DNA from: Dioscorea cayenensis subsp. rotundata
Lineage: Eukaryota; Streptophyta; Magnoliopsida; Dioscoreales; Dioscoreaceae
Assembly: GCF_009730915.1 (NCBI RefSeq)
Contig: NC_052480.1
Span: 620,001 to 684,000, forward strand
DNA: 64,000 nt
Direction of reading: 5' to 3'
Shown here one piece after another: positions 1-12,280 of this stretch. The translations under genes were made by a program, and so were the position numbers. Position 1 is the first letter of the stretch, and each line of letters begins with the position of its first letter. Below the pieces are notes generated by a model that saw only the letters and a program-made list of their open reading frames with translations, was not told the DNA's origin and did not search any database.

Positions 1-229
1 GTAGATTCATCCTCAGAAAGATTTCTACTTTCACGTGTGGTATCAAGTGAATTTAAATCGTTGAGCAAACTTTTTTTATGAATGTTAGAAGCACCAAAAT
101 TTTTCTTTTGCCCAAAGGCGAAGTTTAGATTTCAAGTAGGCAAAATTTTTTTGGTGATAATGTAGGCCCCACAACCAACGTGATTTTGATCGCACCACCG
201 ACTTTTGAATTAAGCTCCTAGAAGATCGT

Positions 230-983
230 TGAGTACCAAGATTTTTTTCGAATCAATGTTCTAGAACGAGTGTAGTGGTTGCCGAAATCCAAGTAAATGG
301 GGAAATGATCGGAGCCAATTCTAGGAAAAGAACTTTGAATTGTTCTAGGAAAAAATAATGGCCAATCATGTGTGTATAAAAAAATCATGTCCACCTAACC
401 CATAAGGGATTGGGTTGTCCATTAGTCTAAGTAAATTTGCGCCCATGTAATGGAGGATCAATAAGATTGAGATCTCCAAGAAGTTGCTGGGCATTAGAAA
501 TTTCCCTAGGGTTAGGGTTTCCAATATTTTTATCATTAAAAGTGAAAGAAGTGTTGAAGTCTCCACAAATGAGCCAAGGTAAATCGTGTAAATTTCCGGG
601 CATCAAGTTCATTCCGAAAATCAATTTTTAAAGTCCCGCTCATTAGGGCCATAAACACTTGTACAAGCCCATTTAATGTTGAGTGAAGTATTTGTGAATT
701 CTAAAGTAATAGAGAAGGTCCCCTTGTGAATTAAGGTACCCATGATGATGGAACTATCCCAAGCTATGATGATGCCACCAGCAGACCCGATGGCTGGAAG
801 ATAATCAAAAGAATTCAGTTTCGATCCACCAAGTGTTCTCCAAGTGGAGCTATGAATTTCATTGAGTTTAGATTCTTGTAAACAAACAATATTTGCTCGT
901 GAAGAAAAAATTATGTCTTTAACTAAATGGCGTTTAGAGGGTCTACCAAGACCCCTAACATTCCAACATAGAATAATCATCAA
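230..983 (-). pseudogene. LINE ORF2 endonuclease domain, frameshifted
   Basis: The N-terminus of ORF2 is an exonuclease-endonuclease-phosphatase fold nuclease that nicks target DNA for target-primed reverse transcription. Visible motifs in order are CWNVRGLGRP (metal/Asn), CLQESKL (catalytic Glu), SVYGPN, ICGDFN (Asp/Asn) and GSDHFPIYLDF (the SDH catalytic motif, about 270-300). They lie in three minus-strand frames (983-621, 624-427, then the frame covering 300-230), so at least two frame changes separate them. The reverse transcriptase is outside the window. Confidence 0.8.
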
Positions 984-995
984 AACAGATAAGGT

Positions 996-2616
996 CTAAA
1001 TGTCAGATCTCGAAGGAGATCCAGTAGAGGAAGAAAAGGTTCCAGCCCTAGAAATTTCTAAGCTGCGAACTTTATCAAGACATTTAAGCTTATGGTTTGG
1101 GGAACCTTGGAATTTAATACCACAAGCGTTGCTGTAATTAAAGAATTGTGTATCATTCCAAGAAGAAAAAACAACTGCATTAATAGATTTAGGCGTACCG
1201 TCTCTAGGATCGTCAGGTACTTTCTTCTTTGAGGATCTGGGTGGGTTAGGAATGAAGCCGGCTTCTTTGTTCCAATGACTAGAGGGCTTCTTTTGCCGAT
1301 CACTTCTTCTAATTTGCTGTTGAGCCTGGTTAGGAATGGTAACAGCGGCAGGAAGCTTCTCCTTAGGCAGGGTGTCATGAGTTTCTATTCCAATAGTGTC
1401 TGAATTACGACCCATATCCCTGATAGGAGAATTCCCATGAACAGGGGCGATATTAGAAATCATGTCATCCGGGAGAATTTCAGATTCCAACTGATGTAAA
1501 TTCTCCTCGTTGAAAATAATTTCATCATCTGCAATCCCATCAATAGGAATGTCATCATCATCCCCCCAGTCGAGCAGCTCATCATCGGAATGATCTAGGG
1601 GAGTGACAGGTGGGTTAGGATCTTGAGAATAGAATTTCTCTGAATTAATGGTAGGGACCAGGGTCCAACCACCATGAACAAAGATCCAATTATATCCATC
1701 AGGAATAGGAATATTCGGGGGTAAAGATTTAAGATGTGTAGGTAATACATCTGTGTTATTGGAATCAATCTCCATTGGAATAACAATTTCCTTGCCTTTG
1801 ATTTTAATTGAAGGATCTGATAAAGAAGTGGTTTGAATAGGTGCCGAATTAGGAGGCAAATCCGGATTCGGATTTTGTATAATTGGGCTCGAGTGAGAAT
1901 GGGTTGATTGATTTGAATCAATTAAGGTGTTTAAAGAATCAGACCCATCTCGAGGCGAACCCAACGCTGCTGATAGATCATCTTTGAATTCGGGTGCAAC
2001 CGGATCCCGAGAAGCTGAAAGATCTTGGAAGACCAAGGATGGAATTTGGTTGCCTAGGGATCGGTTTGATTTTGAATTATTAAAGGAATCAGAGTGAGAT
2101 GGATCCCGAGACGAGCCAGCCACCAACAAGCCTCCAATATGATCCGAAGAAAGTCGATCTCGAGGCAAACGAGTGGCCGCTGTGAGCTCCCTTCTCCACG
2201 TGAGCATTGTGCATGAGCAAAGACGTCCCCTTCCTTGTTTCTCCCACGAGAAACCAAAGGAATCTGGGACTCGCTGCTGAATAGCTCGCCGAGCTCCGGC
2301 TTTCCTTGACCAAGGAAAGGCCGTCCCGAGCTCTGTCGGTTGGTTGCGAGTTTCCCGGAGGTTCCGGTGGTCGGGAAGAGGAGGACGCGACTGGATTCTT
2401 CACAGAAGCCGAGCCGTGAATCAACTTTGAACGAATAATCGGTTTGCCATCATCTTCGAGTCGAACTTTGAAGCTTCTTACTCCCACATCGACGATCATC
2501 TCAATAGGGAAACGAGTGGGAGATTTGAGTCTCACTAGGGCTCTCATGAATTCAAGGGAGACATCTGCATCCTTTTGAACGAAAATAAGGTCTCCGAGGG
2601 GCTTCGTAACCTCCAC
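996..2616 (-). pseudogene. LINE ORF1 (gag-like), frameshifted
   Basis: Two overlapping minus-strand frames (2616-2089 and 2207-996) together cover about 540 codons of the nucleic-acid-binding ORF1 of a plant L1 element. The N-terminal part, with the phrases SLEFMRALVRL and VGVRSFKVRLEDDGKP, resembles the DUF4283-type domain of plant LINE ORF1 proteins. The rest is Ser/Pro/Asp-rich, with an acidic stretch (LLDWGDDDDIPIDGIADDE) and a basic end. The usual CCHC zinc knuckle is not visible. The change of frame near 2090-2200 shows the copy is broken. Assignment rests on position directly upstream of the endonuclease. Confidence 0.6.
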
Positions 2617-2902
2617 AATTGAATCCGGGCCCAGAGAATGGAAAGGGAGATTAGATAATCTGATCCGACTTATAATTCCCGTGGCGACGGCATGCGAACC
2701 AAATTCGGGTCCGATGGGAGCGGTCGACGGTAGGGCCGTGTTTGGTAGAGAGGGTGATCCGATTTTTTTAACTATGAAAAAGAGTCGCTCTAGTCGTGAA
2801 GAGAGTGAGAATGAAATGGTCTCCGAACGGGGTGATGTTCTCGCATTGATCGTTGTTTAATCGATCAGGGTAGTGCAAAAGATGAAGCGATTGAATGCTG
2901 GT

Positions 2903-2980
2903 GTTTCCAGAGAGAATTTTGACAATCACTCGTCTCTTAAGATTGGGCGTTTCCAGAGAGAATTTTGACAATCACTTCCT
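2903..2980. repeat. 46-bp-offset direct duplication in the LINE leader
   Basis: A stretch of about 28 bases beginning GTTTCCAGAGAGAATTTTG occurs at 2903 and again at 2949, with a diverged joining sequence. It sits upstream of ORF1 at the 5' end of the LINE, where plant L1 leaders may carry tandem units. Confidence 0.7.
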
Positions 2981-5115
2981 TTACAATTAGATATCATCTT
3001 ATCAGCTGATCATTTTACAACTATCAGTTATTAGGATATGACTAGAGGTGTTGAGATTGGGTGTCTACAAGACTTGGTTAATTTCTGTGTACAAGTGCCT
3101 GAAATGCTTATTGTGTTGGTTACAAGTTTTATCAGTTTTCACACCACTACATTTTGAGCATATTACACTCAAATAGAAAAATAAGTTTATACAAGTTCGT
3201 ACTTGAAGTTTCTTCTACTTCTTATTAATATTATTTATGTTTTTAAATTAAATGATCACTACCAACCAACTGAATTTCAGCTTAGCTGTTGGAGCAAGAG
3301 GCCTAGTAGTCAGCTGGTGAGAGTGTAGGAAGTGTTAAAGTAGTTGGCCCTGATGTGTAGTGTTCTTTAATTTATTTTTGAGTTTTGCCTTGTAGTGGTT
3401 ATAACCACAATTGGAATCCATTTATTGTACACATATTATATATATATATATATTCTTTGTCATTTTTCCAGTTGTTATTTTTAGTGAGTTATTATATATT
3501 TCGTTTAGTTTAGTTGTTTAGTTACCTAATTAGCAATAAAGATAGCCTTATTGGTTAGGAGTTGCATCCATTACAACAGAGAAGACGGGGTGACATTGTG
3601 GACCTTTAGCCCTTGATCACTTAGTTTAGTTTAATTTTGTTTAATTTAGATTTAACAATCTAATTCACCGTAGGCCACATAATAGGAAAAGAGTTAGTAT
3701 TAGTAATTTATGTCTTCCTGAGATCGACATCTTATTACTTGTAAACACACTGTATGACTTGATATGACTAATGCACTTGTTGGCAACTTAGTAAAATTAA
3801 CATTTAGTTTTTGACGCCGTTACAAAAGACTAGAATATTAGGAACACTAGTATTTTATTACTCCAGTCATTCTTTTTTCTTTCTTATACTCACTTAATTT
3901 TTGTCTTATTTAGCTTATCTTTGAATTTACCTTTATTTATTTTTCTATGAAATAATCAATGTATAAGCAGGAGTACAGGTCACTTTACAATAATCTAGAC
4001 CTGGCCCAACTCATTTTATGACTCATTGTGTTATTTTAGGATTGAATCTAGGATCAAAGGCTTCACCTTCGGAACTTTTAACCAGGTGATCCACACTTCA
4101 TTGTTTCTGTATTTTTCAAAAATAATAATAAAAAAGAAAACCACAAATAAGTTTTTAAAAATAAATATATTTAAAAAAATAAAAATAATTCTTAATTTTA
4201 TAAGAAGAATTGAAAAAACTTTTTAAATTTAAGAAAATATGAAAGGCTTACACTTAATCCGGCATCAAATTCTAACTTTTAATTGGATTTGGGAGCCATT
4301 GTTGTACTCATTATATTATCAATGTCACTAATTGTTGCAATTTTTATCCAAGTTTTTTGTTGTTAATTTTAACAAGCCTTTAATCACATTTGTAAACCAA
4401 GAAAATAATAAATAATTATAAAATGATACTAAATGTAAAATAATGAAATGAAAAGAACACTATATATATTGAAAAAAAATGGGGAAAAATTTATTTTTTT
4501 AAAACGTGTTTTTATTTATAAATTTAGCAAGTTAGCTAAAAATAAATAAATTTGGTTGAGTGTTTAAATTGTAGACGGAGTGTCCGGGCCGGCCGGGCCG
4601 GGCCGCGCCGATATTTTCTGGGCCCTTCCCCTCTCTATAAGCTGGATGATGATTTTCTTTGTTAATCCACGAGAATTTTGAAACAAATGCCATTTTTTTT
4701 AAAAAAAAAAAGTACCGTACTTTAATTGATTAGTTGCGCCTATACATTATTGATAAGTCCATTTCTATTAATGCCTAATTACTTTTGCTAATATGTACTT
4801 TTTAAAAATATATTCATTTTTCAAAAAAGAAATAATAGAGGATGTGGGCGCCATATTGCCACGCCATTTTTTATTTTTTTTATTTTTCAATTTTTGAAAA
4901 ATTATATACATTTTTAAAATGAGATATGGTAAACAAATGTGGCATAGTGTGCGTACATATATATCTTAAAATGATATGGTTTTGGCCCACTGTTGCATCA
5001 TTTTCTATTTTTTTTTAAAAAATATTTCTTAAATGCATGCTAAGGGGTGACTTTTTTTTCTCTGCATGTTTACGTTTTAACATTATTAGCGCGGTAATTT
5101 ATGCATCTCAACAAC

Positions 5116-5160
<45 letters not shown>

Positions 5161-5690
5161 GTTTTTATTTTATTTTATTTTAATTTCCTTCCTTGTCTCC
5201 TCAGCAACTTTTAAAGGGATCGGCATGAATCCCATCATTTTAATATTGTGTAATTTTTTAAAATAAATATAATTAAAAATTGATATATGCTTTTGTCATG
5301 TAAATGTCCTTTTTTATTGTATTCTCAACTGTATCTTCAAATATTGTAATTTAATCCATTGCTTAGGCTTATATGGTGTTGATAAGTCAGGCCCCATTAA
5401 TTAAATAATGTCTTATTATACTTCTGCTAGTACATACTTTTTACAAAAAATGTATTCATTTTTTAAGAAATAATAGGGATGGTGTGGTCATATTGCAATG
5501 CCAGTTTGTTAAAAATTTTCACAAATTATATATACAGTACACAAATGTGTGATACTATATATATAATAAAAATATTTAATTATCTAATCTTTTAAAAATG
5601 ATATAGTTTGAAAATATGGCCATCGAAACATTTTTTTTAATTTATATTATAAAAACATTTATTTCCTTTAAAGGCAAGCTATAAATTATG
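2981..5690. other. AT-rich intergenic sequence, no gene seen
   Basis: No ORF with family character was found. It contains A/T homopolymers, a (TA) run near 3428-3452 and a (TAA)n microsatellite at about 5117-5158. A very GC-rich 50-base patch at about 4575-4625 made of CCGGGCCGG-like words resembles the ends of the hAT-like MITE at 11056-11698 and may be its remnant. Confidence 0.5.
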
Positions 5691-5693
5691 AAT

Positions 5694-5850
5694 TTTTTTT
5701 TTTTGACAAAGTCGATAAGTGAATACGGAGATACACCCTGTAACAGGGGATCCAAAAAAGTGAATTGTAATTTGAGAGGTTTAAACTTGAGACCTCTCAA
5801 TTACAAACATCGGCAATTATTTGTGTGGGATAGCCCATGATTCCTTTATT
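5694..5850 (-). mobile_element. tRNA-derived SINE-like fragment
   Basis: Read on the minus strand, this piece has a box-B-like word (about AAGTTTAAACCTCTC), then a non-tRNA body, then an end of the form CGACTTTGTC followed by a run of A (the T-run at 5694-5704). The same CTTTGTCAAAA end closes the copy near 38265-38420. Box A is not clear, so this is a diverged or truncated copy. Confidence 0.4.
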
Positions 5851-6479
5851 ATGCATATTAATTCTTTATTTTACATTACTAACATAGTAATTTATGCTTC
5901 TTGGCAACTTTTAAAAAAATTAACATGAGTCTCATCACTATCACTCTCTTTACAATAAATATGATTTATCTATTTTATTAAAAAATATTATCATTGCAAT
6001 TTTTTAAAAGAATAAATATTTTTTAAATGGCAAATTAAAATTTTGACATATGCTTTTATTAAGCAAAAGTCTATTTTTTTGGATTTCTCAATTGTATCTA
6101 AACAGTACTAAACTTTAGTCAGTTAATTAATCAAATTTCAAAGATTTTTTACTACCATATAAACCATCAAGTTGTGTACTTTGATCCATGAACTAAATAG
6201 ACATATGCTTTAGGTTTTCTGAAAGGCATTTGACTCCCATACTATAATGAAATATCACTGAACCCTACCTCGTATGTCACATGTGAAATAACAACGATCA
6301 AACCACAAAGCATTGTACTACAGTTCTTCAAGTTTGTCCAAATTCATTCTTGATTAGCTCAGCATTGCAAGCAGCAAATTTTGCTCTTAAATATATATGC
6401 TATAAATACCTAACAAAAATGCCATTCCATACAGTAGAAAATAAGTGTTGTTTGCTCTTGAGGTTGCTTGGGATTTATC
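5851..6479. other. AT-rich upstream region of the WAT1-related gene
   Basis: No gene was seen. The last few hundred bases before the ATG at 6480 probably hold the promoter and 5' leader of the transporter gene. No unambiguous TATA box could be picked because the whole segment is AT-rich. Confidence 0.4.
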
Positions 6480-6671
6480 ATGGATGGAGTGAGGCCTTAT
6501 GCTGTTGTGATTCTAGTCCAACTAATAGATGCTGGGATGTTCATAATAACCAAAGCAGCTTTAACCTTTGGTTTGAATCCTTTAGTTTTCATTTTTTACC
6601 GACATGCTTTTGGCACTTTCTTGTTAGCTCCTATAGCAATGATTTTTTTGAGGTATCAATGGATCACTTTT

Positions 6672-6702
<31 letters not shown>

Positions 6703-7416
6703 TTTGTGTTTCTTTATTTTTTAGGAGAAAAGCTCAGTCACCTGCACTTTCATTCATGTTATTGTTTAAGACGTTCATGCTTGTCTTGATGGGGTATGTT
6801 TAATCATGCTGCATGACCATTTATTTATCTTTTATCTGATGATTTTCAATGGTGGGAGTGCATTAATTAATTCCTCTGATTAATTTCACAGGATTTCAAT
6901 TTTTTATGCCATCTATTACATTGGATTGAGCTACATATCAGCAACAGCAACTTCTGCCATTTCAAACTCCCTCCCTGTATTCACCTTCATTTTTGCTGTT
7001 TTCCTCAGGTATGTATGTATATATATACACCTCCATGAGAAGTTAATTAAAAATATCACCAGATATCAAGGAAATATTCTATCATGTGAAGATTATTAAT
7101 TATTACATAAACTTTTTTCCCTGCAGGATGGAAACTTTGAAGCTGAAGAGCAGATCAGGCATAGTTAAGCTTCTAGGAATACTATTCTGTGTGACTGGAA
7201 TACTGATAATTGCTCTATATAAAGGCCCCCAGTTGAGCTCATTGAACCACCACCACATTCAACTCAACAACCATGAAGGAAACTCCAACCATGAGTCTAA
7301 CCACTCTATCACCACCTGGATAAAAGGCTCCTTCCTAGTGGTCTTGTCCTGTGTAATCTGTTCACTGTGGTTTATCTGCCAGGTAATTAAAAAATTTTCA
7401 ACTTTAGATCGAGTTG

Positions 7417-7465
<49 letters not shown>

Positions 7466-8104
7466 GTAACTACTATATTTTTAATTAAGCAGGGGACATT
7501 GCTGAAGGAACTCCAGTCAAAGCTACACTTCACAACCTATGTCTGCATATTCAGCACCATCCAATCATTTGTTATTGCCATCATGTTCGAAAGAGACTTT
7601 ACCAAATGGAAGTTGCACTGGGACATGGGATTGCTCGCAATTGGATACTCTGTAATCGATTTTGATTCTAGTTTTACTTGTGTGATTAATTAAGGCAAGT
7701 TTACTAAGTTATATACAATAGATCAACATCTTAACTAAGAGTAGCTGATGCATGCATGCAGGCAGTAGCTGTCACCGGTTTATCCTACTACTTGCAAGCC
7801 TGGTGTGTTGACAAGAAGGGCCCTGTCTTTCTAGCCATATCAACACCATTGTCCTTTGTTTTCACCATGATAGGCTCGTCATTCATCTTAGGTGAACAAA
7901 TAAATATGGGAAGGTAAAAGTATAGTGCACCATTTGTGTTTCAACTTGTTAATAATATTTAGCAACTTCGTTAACATCTTTAATAATGGTTTCAGTGCAT
8001 TAGGTGGGATTTCTATGGTGGCAGGACTCTACAGTGTTCTATGGGGAAAGAGCATGGAAACCAAAGTGCCTCAACCATCCATTGTGATTGAGTGCAGTGT
8101 ATAA
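6480..8104 (+). CDS. WAT1-related (EamA-type) membrane transporter
   Basis: The exons are 6480-6652, 6725-6793, 6892-7008, 7127-7382, 7493-7651, 7762-7913 and 7996-8104. They join in frame into 344 residues, with GT-AG borders throughout. The protein starts MDGVRPYAVVILVQLIDAG and has about ten hydrophobic segments arranged as two EamA repeats. The second repeat carries the family signature TGLSYYLQAWCVDKKGPVFLA. WAT1-related proteins are plant members of the drug/metabolite transporter superfamily; Arabidopsis WAT1 is a tonoplast auxin exporter affecting secondary walls, but substrates of most relatives are unknown. The start at 6480 matches the family N-terminus. Intron 1 ends in a (CTT)n tract serving as pyrimidine tract, and intron 4 contains a (TA)n run. 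The reading frame looks intact. Confidence 0.93.
7419..7463. repeat. (TA)n microsatellite in WAT1-like intron 4
   Basis: An uninterrupted TA dinucleotide run of about 45 bases lies inside the intron between exons 4 and 5. Confidence 0.95.
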
Positions 8105-8260
8105 TTTTAGCAAAAGTATAATTTTTATCTTGATAAAATCACAGGAACCACCTTGACTTAATTATATATAATGATTAATGATCCAACCATGTTGGCAGTT
8201 GATCTTTGATCCTTACAAATTTATTAGCTACCTGTATACTTAGATTATAGAAATGCAATC

Positions 8261-8264
<4 letters not shown>

Positions 8265-8302
<38 letters not shown>
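8265..8302. repeat. (TA)n microsatellite
   Basis: A TA dinucleotide run of about 38 bases about 160 bases after the stop codon of the transporter gene. Confidence 0.95.
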
Positions 8303-8308
<6 letters not shown>

Positions 8309-9230
8309 CATTTATATATATTGATGAAAATCATATTATTTATATTAGTCAGTCAAAGTAGTCCACGCGGTTAATTTGTACACGTAATTAAACAAATATT
8401 AGATTGCATGCACGATGGATCCACGTCGTACATTCCATTACAAGTATGTACTCGCATACTTAGCTTGCGTCTCATCGTACTTGAGCATATATACAGGCCC
8501 ATGGGTACTACATGTATAGTTATGTATCTATCCAATGACTTTCATGCGTGTATACTTGAACTTAATAAATCATGTTTTATATACAGGCACATGCATGCTC
8601 ATCCCTATCATTGTCAGCAAATTAACCTTGTTAGAACGTATGTCTTGAGTGCACTCGCGTTTGGATGTGCTAGCTTGATCACAATGTGTGCATTCTCAGG
8701 CACGCACGCACGCACGCACTCATGCACTCATGTAAGTCTTGCATTCTTCATTGCATGCACACAATAGTGGATACAGAAATCAAACTTGGGTGGGGGAAAG
8801 GCAAGCTTCTTTGGGAGTAAAAATGGGCATAGGATGGGCTCTACGGACATTCGCTTTTTTGCAGGGGATCCGTTTTCTCCACCCTCGCTAGACATTATAT
8901 TGTAGTGAGGACGAGAAAAGCACTCTCTACACCCAGTGAAATCCATAACTTTAATAAAAATTAAATTTACTAATAGATATAAATTTAATAAAGAGGTAAA
9001 AAGAAGAGAAAATTAACTTATTAATAATATAAACATATTTAGCAATGTGTACATTAAGATCTTAAAGTTTATTTATCTATTTTGTTAAAATTTTATTTAT
9101 TTTTATTTTTTTATGTATTTTTTAATTAAATAACACATATATTTATATATATTCTTAGAGGCTGAATTTTACCTACCGAATGAAATAATTTTAAATTTTA
9201 ATATGAATATAAATGTATATATAAAAAAAA
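8303..9230. other. Intergenic, no gene seen
   Basis: This is 3' flank of the transporter gene. Short ORFs here show no family character. A CGCACGCACGCA short tandem run lies at about 8701-8718. Confidence 0.5.
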
Positions 9231-9495
9231 TACTCCTTCCGCCTCTTTTTATTTGTCATTGTTTAGAGCTCTTATTTGTTCTTTTACTTGTCACATTTGA
9301 AATTTTGTGCAGCATTAAATAATTTTTTCTAAAATTTATCTTTTAATTTAATATACTTGTTCAATTTTTAATAAATCACAATTAAGTAAGTATTAAATCA
9401 TATACTCCACTTAATAAAGTTTTAAATATAGATAGCTTTGAAAAGTAATGAAATTTTTTTTTATAAAATATAGGTAATCAATTACGGAAGGAGTA
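9231..9495. mobile_element. Stowaway-like MITE
   Basis: A 265-base AT-rich element bounded by perfect inverted ends TACTCCTTCCG and CGGAAGGAGTA, including the TA target duplication. The CTCCNTCCG end is the hallmark of Stowaway (Tc1/mariner-derived) miniature elements. It has no coding capacity. Internal sequence resembles the diverged segments at about 38600-39010 and 55960-56215. Confidence 0.85.
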
Positions 9496-11055
9496 ACTTT
9501 GAATTCCCTCTAAATATTCCGTCTATATTTGCATGCTTGATCTCATATATGGTTCGCATGCATGCAGGAGCAAATTTATGAAATTAATATCAGTGGGTAG
9601 AATAATATGAATGCAAAAATATAGACCTCTATTCCTCAGAGTTTAGTTGAAAGAAGAATATGTTATATAATAAGGTTGTGTAAGATTCTATTGGTTTATT
9701 TCTATATTCTTTCCTAAAAATATAATTAGTTTAATATATGCCTAAACAATAGAACATCGCTAATATACACAGTCGTAAAAACCATATTTTCTAATAGATT
9801 CATGAGGAAAAAAAATTGCTATTCTCTAATTTAATAAATCATACATCAAGACTAAACTACTCTTACCTTATATCTTAATTTTTCTTCATGCATCTTTTGA
9901 GAGGAAAAGAGATTTTTATATGGGAAGATTTCACTATAATATACTAGCGACTGGCCATTTTTATGAAGTATAAGAGTAATTTTTTTCAATATTTTATTCC
10001 GTGGCCAAAATTAATGGAAATACAATATTTTAAATTTTCAATGAAAATATATATTTGCATGCATGCTTTCACACACATCATAAATGTGCATGAACGCAAG
10101 CCTTGTTGTGCCCATGATCAGGACCTGATATAATTTGGGTATCTCCAAATTAACGTGCACAGTCCACCTATTCATTAATCACACAATGTCAGGCATGCAT
10201 TCAGTGGCACACTAAGATGTAATTATTATACATAAGAAGGCATTTCCATAGTCTTCGGATCATCGGATGCAAATTAATTATTACATGGTGGACTCTTTCT
10301 GCTCAAGTGTATTTTTCCCCTCTTCTTCTTTTCTTTGTGTGTCTATTGATTTTGTCGTTTTTTAGGAGTTTATCACCTTTGGTGACGGACTCCTTTGTGA
10401 CTTCATTATTTATTTTCTGTTGTACTAGTTGTACTTGTTTATTTGTTGTCGTTCTTTATTTTTAATAGATTTATAATTTATCTATTTTTATCAAAAATTA
10501 ATTACTATTTCTGGTTCTATATATATATAAAGTATATATATAGGAACTTTGAAAGAGTGGGTGTTGGTTTTTTTACAAGGCCCTCCCTAAATTATTTAAT
10601 GCATTAATTATTTATTTTACCAAAATATTCTTAATTACTCAACATTTTTTTAATTAAATACATAATAATTACACTCTCTCTTAGTTATGGAAAAAAATAC
10701 AAGCATCTTTGGTTTTTTTTTTTTTGGTTAAGCCTTGAAGACTCAACTCTCATTCACTTTGGAAAACCATTTTGAATGGCCGATATTCTCCCACCCTTAG
10801 AAAAGCATTTAGAAAATTTTGATGCTAAATGCTAGAAAATTAAATTTCAAATATGAAATTGCGATTTGAAAAATTAAATCTCAAAGTCATTATTTTTAAG
10901 TGAAGTAATTACTTAGTTAAAAAAATTAAAAATAATGGGTCTCAATATACTTTGAAGAGTAAAAGAGGAAACACAGATTATTGACATAGTAAATGTTTTT
11001 AACTATATTAACTAGATTTTTCAATTTTTGTAGAGTAGTTAAAAGGGGCCTATGT
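9496..11055. other. Intergenic, AT-rich, no gene seen
   Basis: No ORF with family character. The segment includes a LINE-type 3' tail (10400-10500, listed separately) and several CATGCATGC short palindromic words. Confidence 0.5.
10400..10500 (+). mobile_element. 3' tail of a 5'-truncated LINE
   Basis: The stretch TTGTTTATTTGTTGTCGTTC followed by a TTTAATAGATTTATAATTTA-type end and an A-containing tail recurs several times in the window (46885-46937 on +; 55585-55800 on -). A shared 3' end with variable 5' truncation is characteristic of LINE insertions. There is no coding sequence. Confidence 0.45.
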
Positions 11056-11698
11056 ACGTGTAGACCTGTCCAAGGGCCGGGCTATCCGCCCAAGCCCAAA
11101 GGCCCGCCTGAAAAATGGGAGAGCTTGGACAAATATATAGAGCCCGATGTGTGGGCCTTGAACAAAAAAAGAAGTCCATTTTAAAAATGGGCCGAGTTTG
11201 ATTTTCATTGTTAAAAGCCCGACCCGGCCCGAATTATAAAATATATCTATTAATTAATTTTGTATATACTTATATATATAATGGTTTGAATTTCTATTGA
11301 TTATTTGTTAATTAGTTTTGTATATATTTATATAATACATATTTATTATTGATTGTCATTGATTATAATGGTTTGAATTTTAGTTGTTATAATTGTATAA
11401 ATATTTGCATTTGGTATTTTAATTTTTAAGTGATTTGTTAAATAATATTTGGTTATATTCACATATTAATATTATTGTTAAGTTTTTTTTATAAGTTATA
11501 TATTATTTGATGAAAAACCTATTTGGTCAGGCTTGGGCGGACCATTGATAGAGGTCATTAAATTTGGGTGGGTTCTGGCAAGGGTTAAGGCCCAAATTTT
11601 CTGGTCGGACTGGGCTTAGACAAGTTTAAATTTTAATAATTATAGATAAAGCTCAGCCTGAACTCGGACCGGCCCGGCCCATAAACAAGTCTACCTCT
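11056..11698. mobile_element. hAT-like MITE with CCGGGCC-rich ends
   Basis: The left end reads TAGACCTGTCCAAGGGCCGG and the right end, reverse-complemented, reads CAGAGGTAGACTTGTTTATG followed by GGCCGGGCC. These imperfect inverted ends match the common plant GTAGACCTGTCCATGGGCC-type terminus of non-autonomous hAT elements. The interior is AT-rich with GGCCCGAA/AAGCCCGACC words inward of each end. The expected 8-base target duplication could not be made out. The 63-codon ORF here is chance. Confidence 0.6.
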
Positions 11699-12280
11699 GT
11701 GTATACCGGAGATAGCAAATCAAAGTTGAATTTTCCCATGCTGTCAAATTCTTGTACCAGCAGCACGGACTCTTCAAAATTTTAAGTATTGAAGAATTTC
11801 AATGCATCCTGAAAATGTACACGTACTACGTTTTGACATTTGATTGCATGCAACTAATATGATGCATGAAAAAAAAATGATGCAATTTTCTCAAGAAAAC
11901 ACATAATTAACAAGCCACGTTTGGGCATTTGTAAATTATAACCACTACGCCTTCAAACTTAATTACTTCACATGGTGATGGGACTCTACAGAGTGCAATG
12001 GAGGAAAATTAAGAGCACGAGAACAATTAATTAAGTTGCTTGATCCTCAACCGTGCATATGCTAATTAAGGATATATATATGGCGTGGATATAACTTTTT
12101 ATTCCATTATATACTTAAAAAATATTTAGTATTAGGATCATAAAAGTTAACTTTTCTTTGTACGTAATGATTCTATATATTATACAATTAGCAAATTGAA
12201 TTAGATTAATTAAATGGAGAAAGGAATTCCAGGTTAATTTGGGAGTAGAGGCGTGCTAAGCACTGCTATCTGCTTTATGT
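11699..12280. other. Intergenic, no gene seen
   Basis: AT-rich sequence without recognisable coding or repeat structure. Confidence 0.45.

Larger units (their letters stand above)
1..2970 (-). mobile_element. L1-type LINE, 5' half, decayed
   Basis: This is a non-LTR retrotransposon read on the minus strand and cut by the left edge of the window. Reading leftward there is a short 5' leader, an ORF1 region (about 2760-996) and then an ORF2 that begins with an apurinic endonuclease-like domain (about 983-230). The reverse transcriptase would lie beyond position 1 and is not seen. ORF1 is in two overlapping frames and the endonuclease is spread over at least three frames, so this copy is inactive. 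The leader contains a duplicated stretch (see 2903-2980). Order of parts and endonuclease motifs are typical of plant L1 elements. Confidence 0.85.

Noticed and set aside
6350-6724. 124-residue ORF with a poly-Ser run
   Set aside because: Out of frame with the transporter exon and runs through the (CTT)n intron tract.
10993-11184. 63-residue ORF
   Set aside because: Lies across the GC-rich end of the hAT-like MITE.
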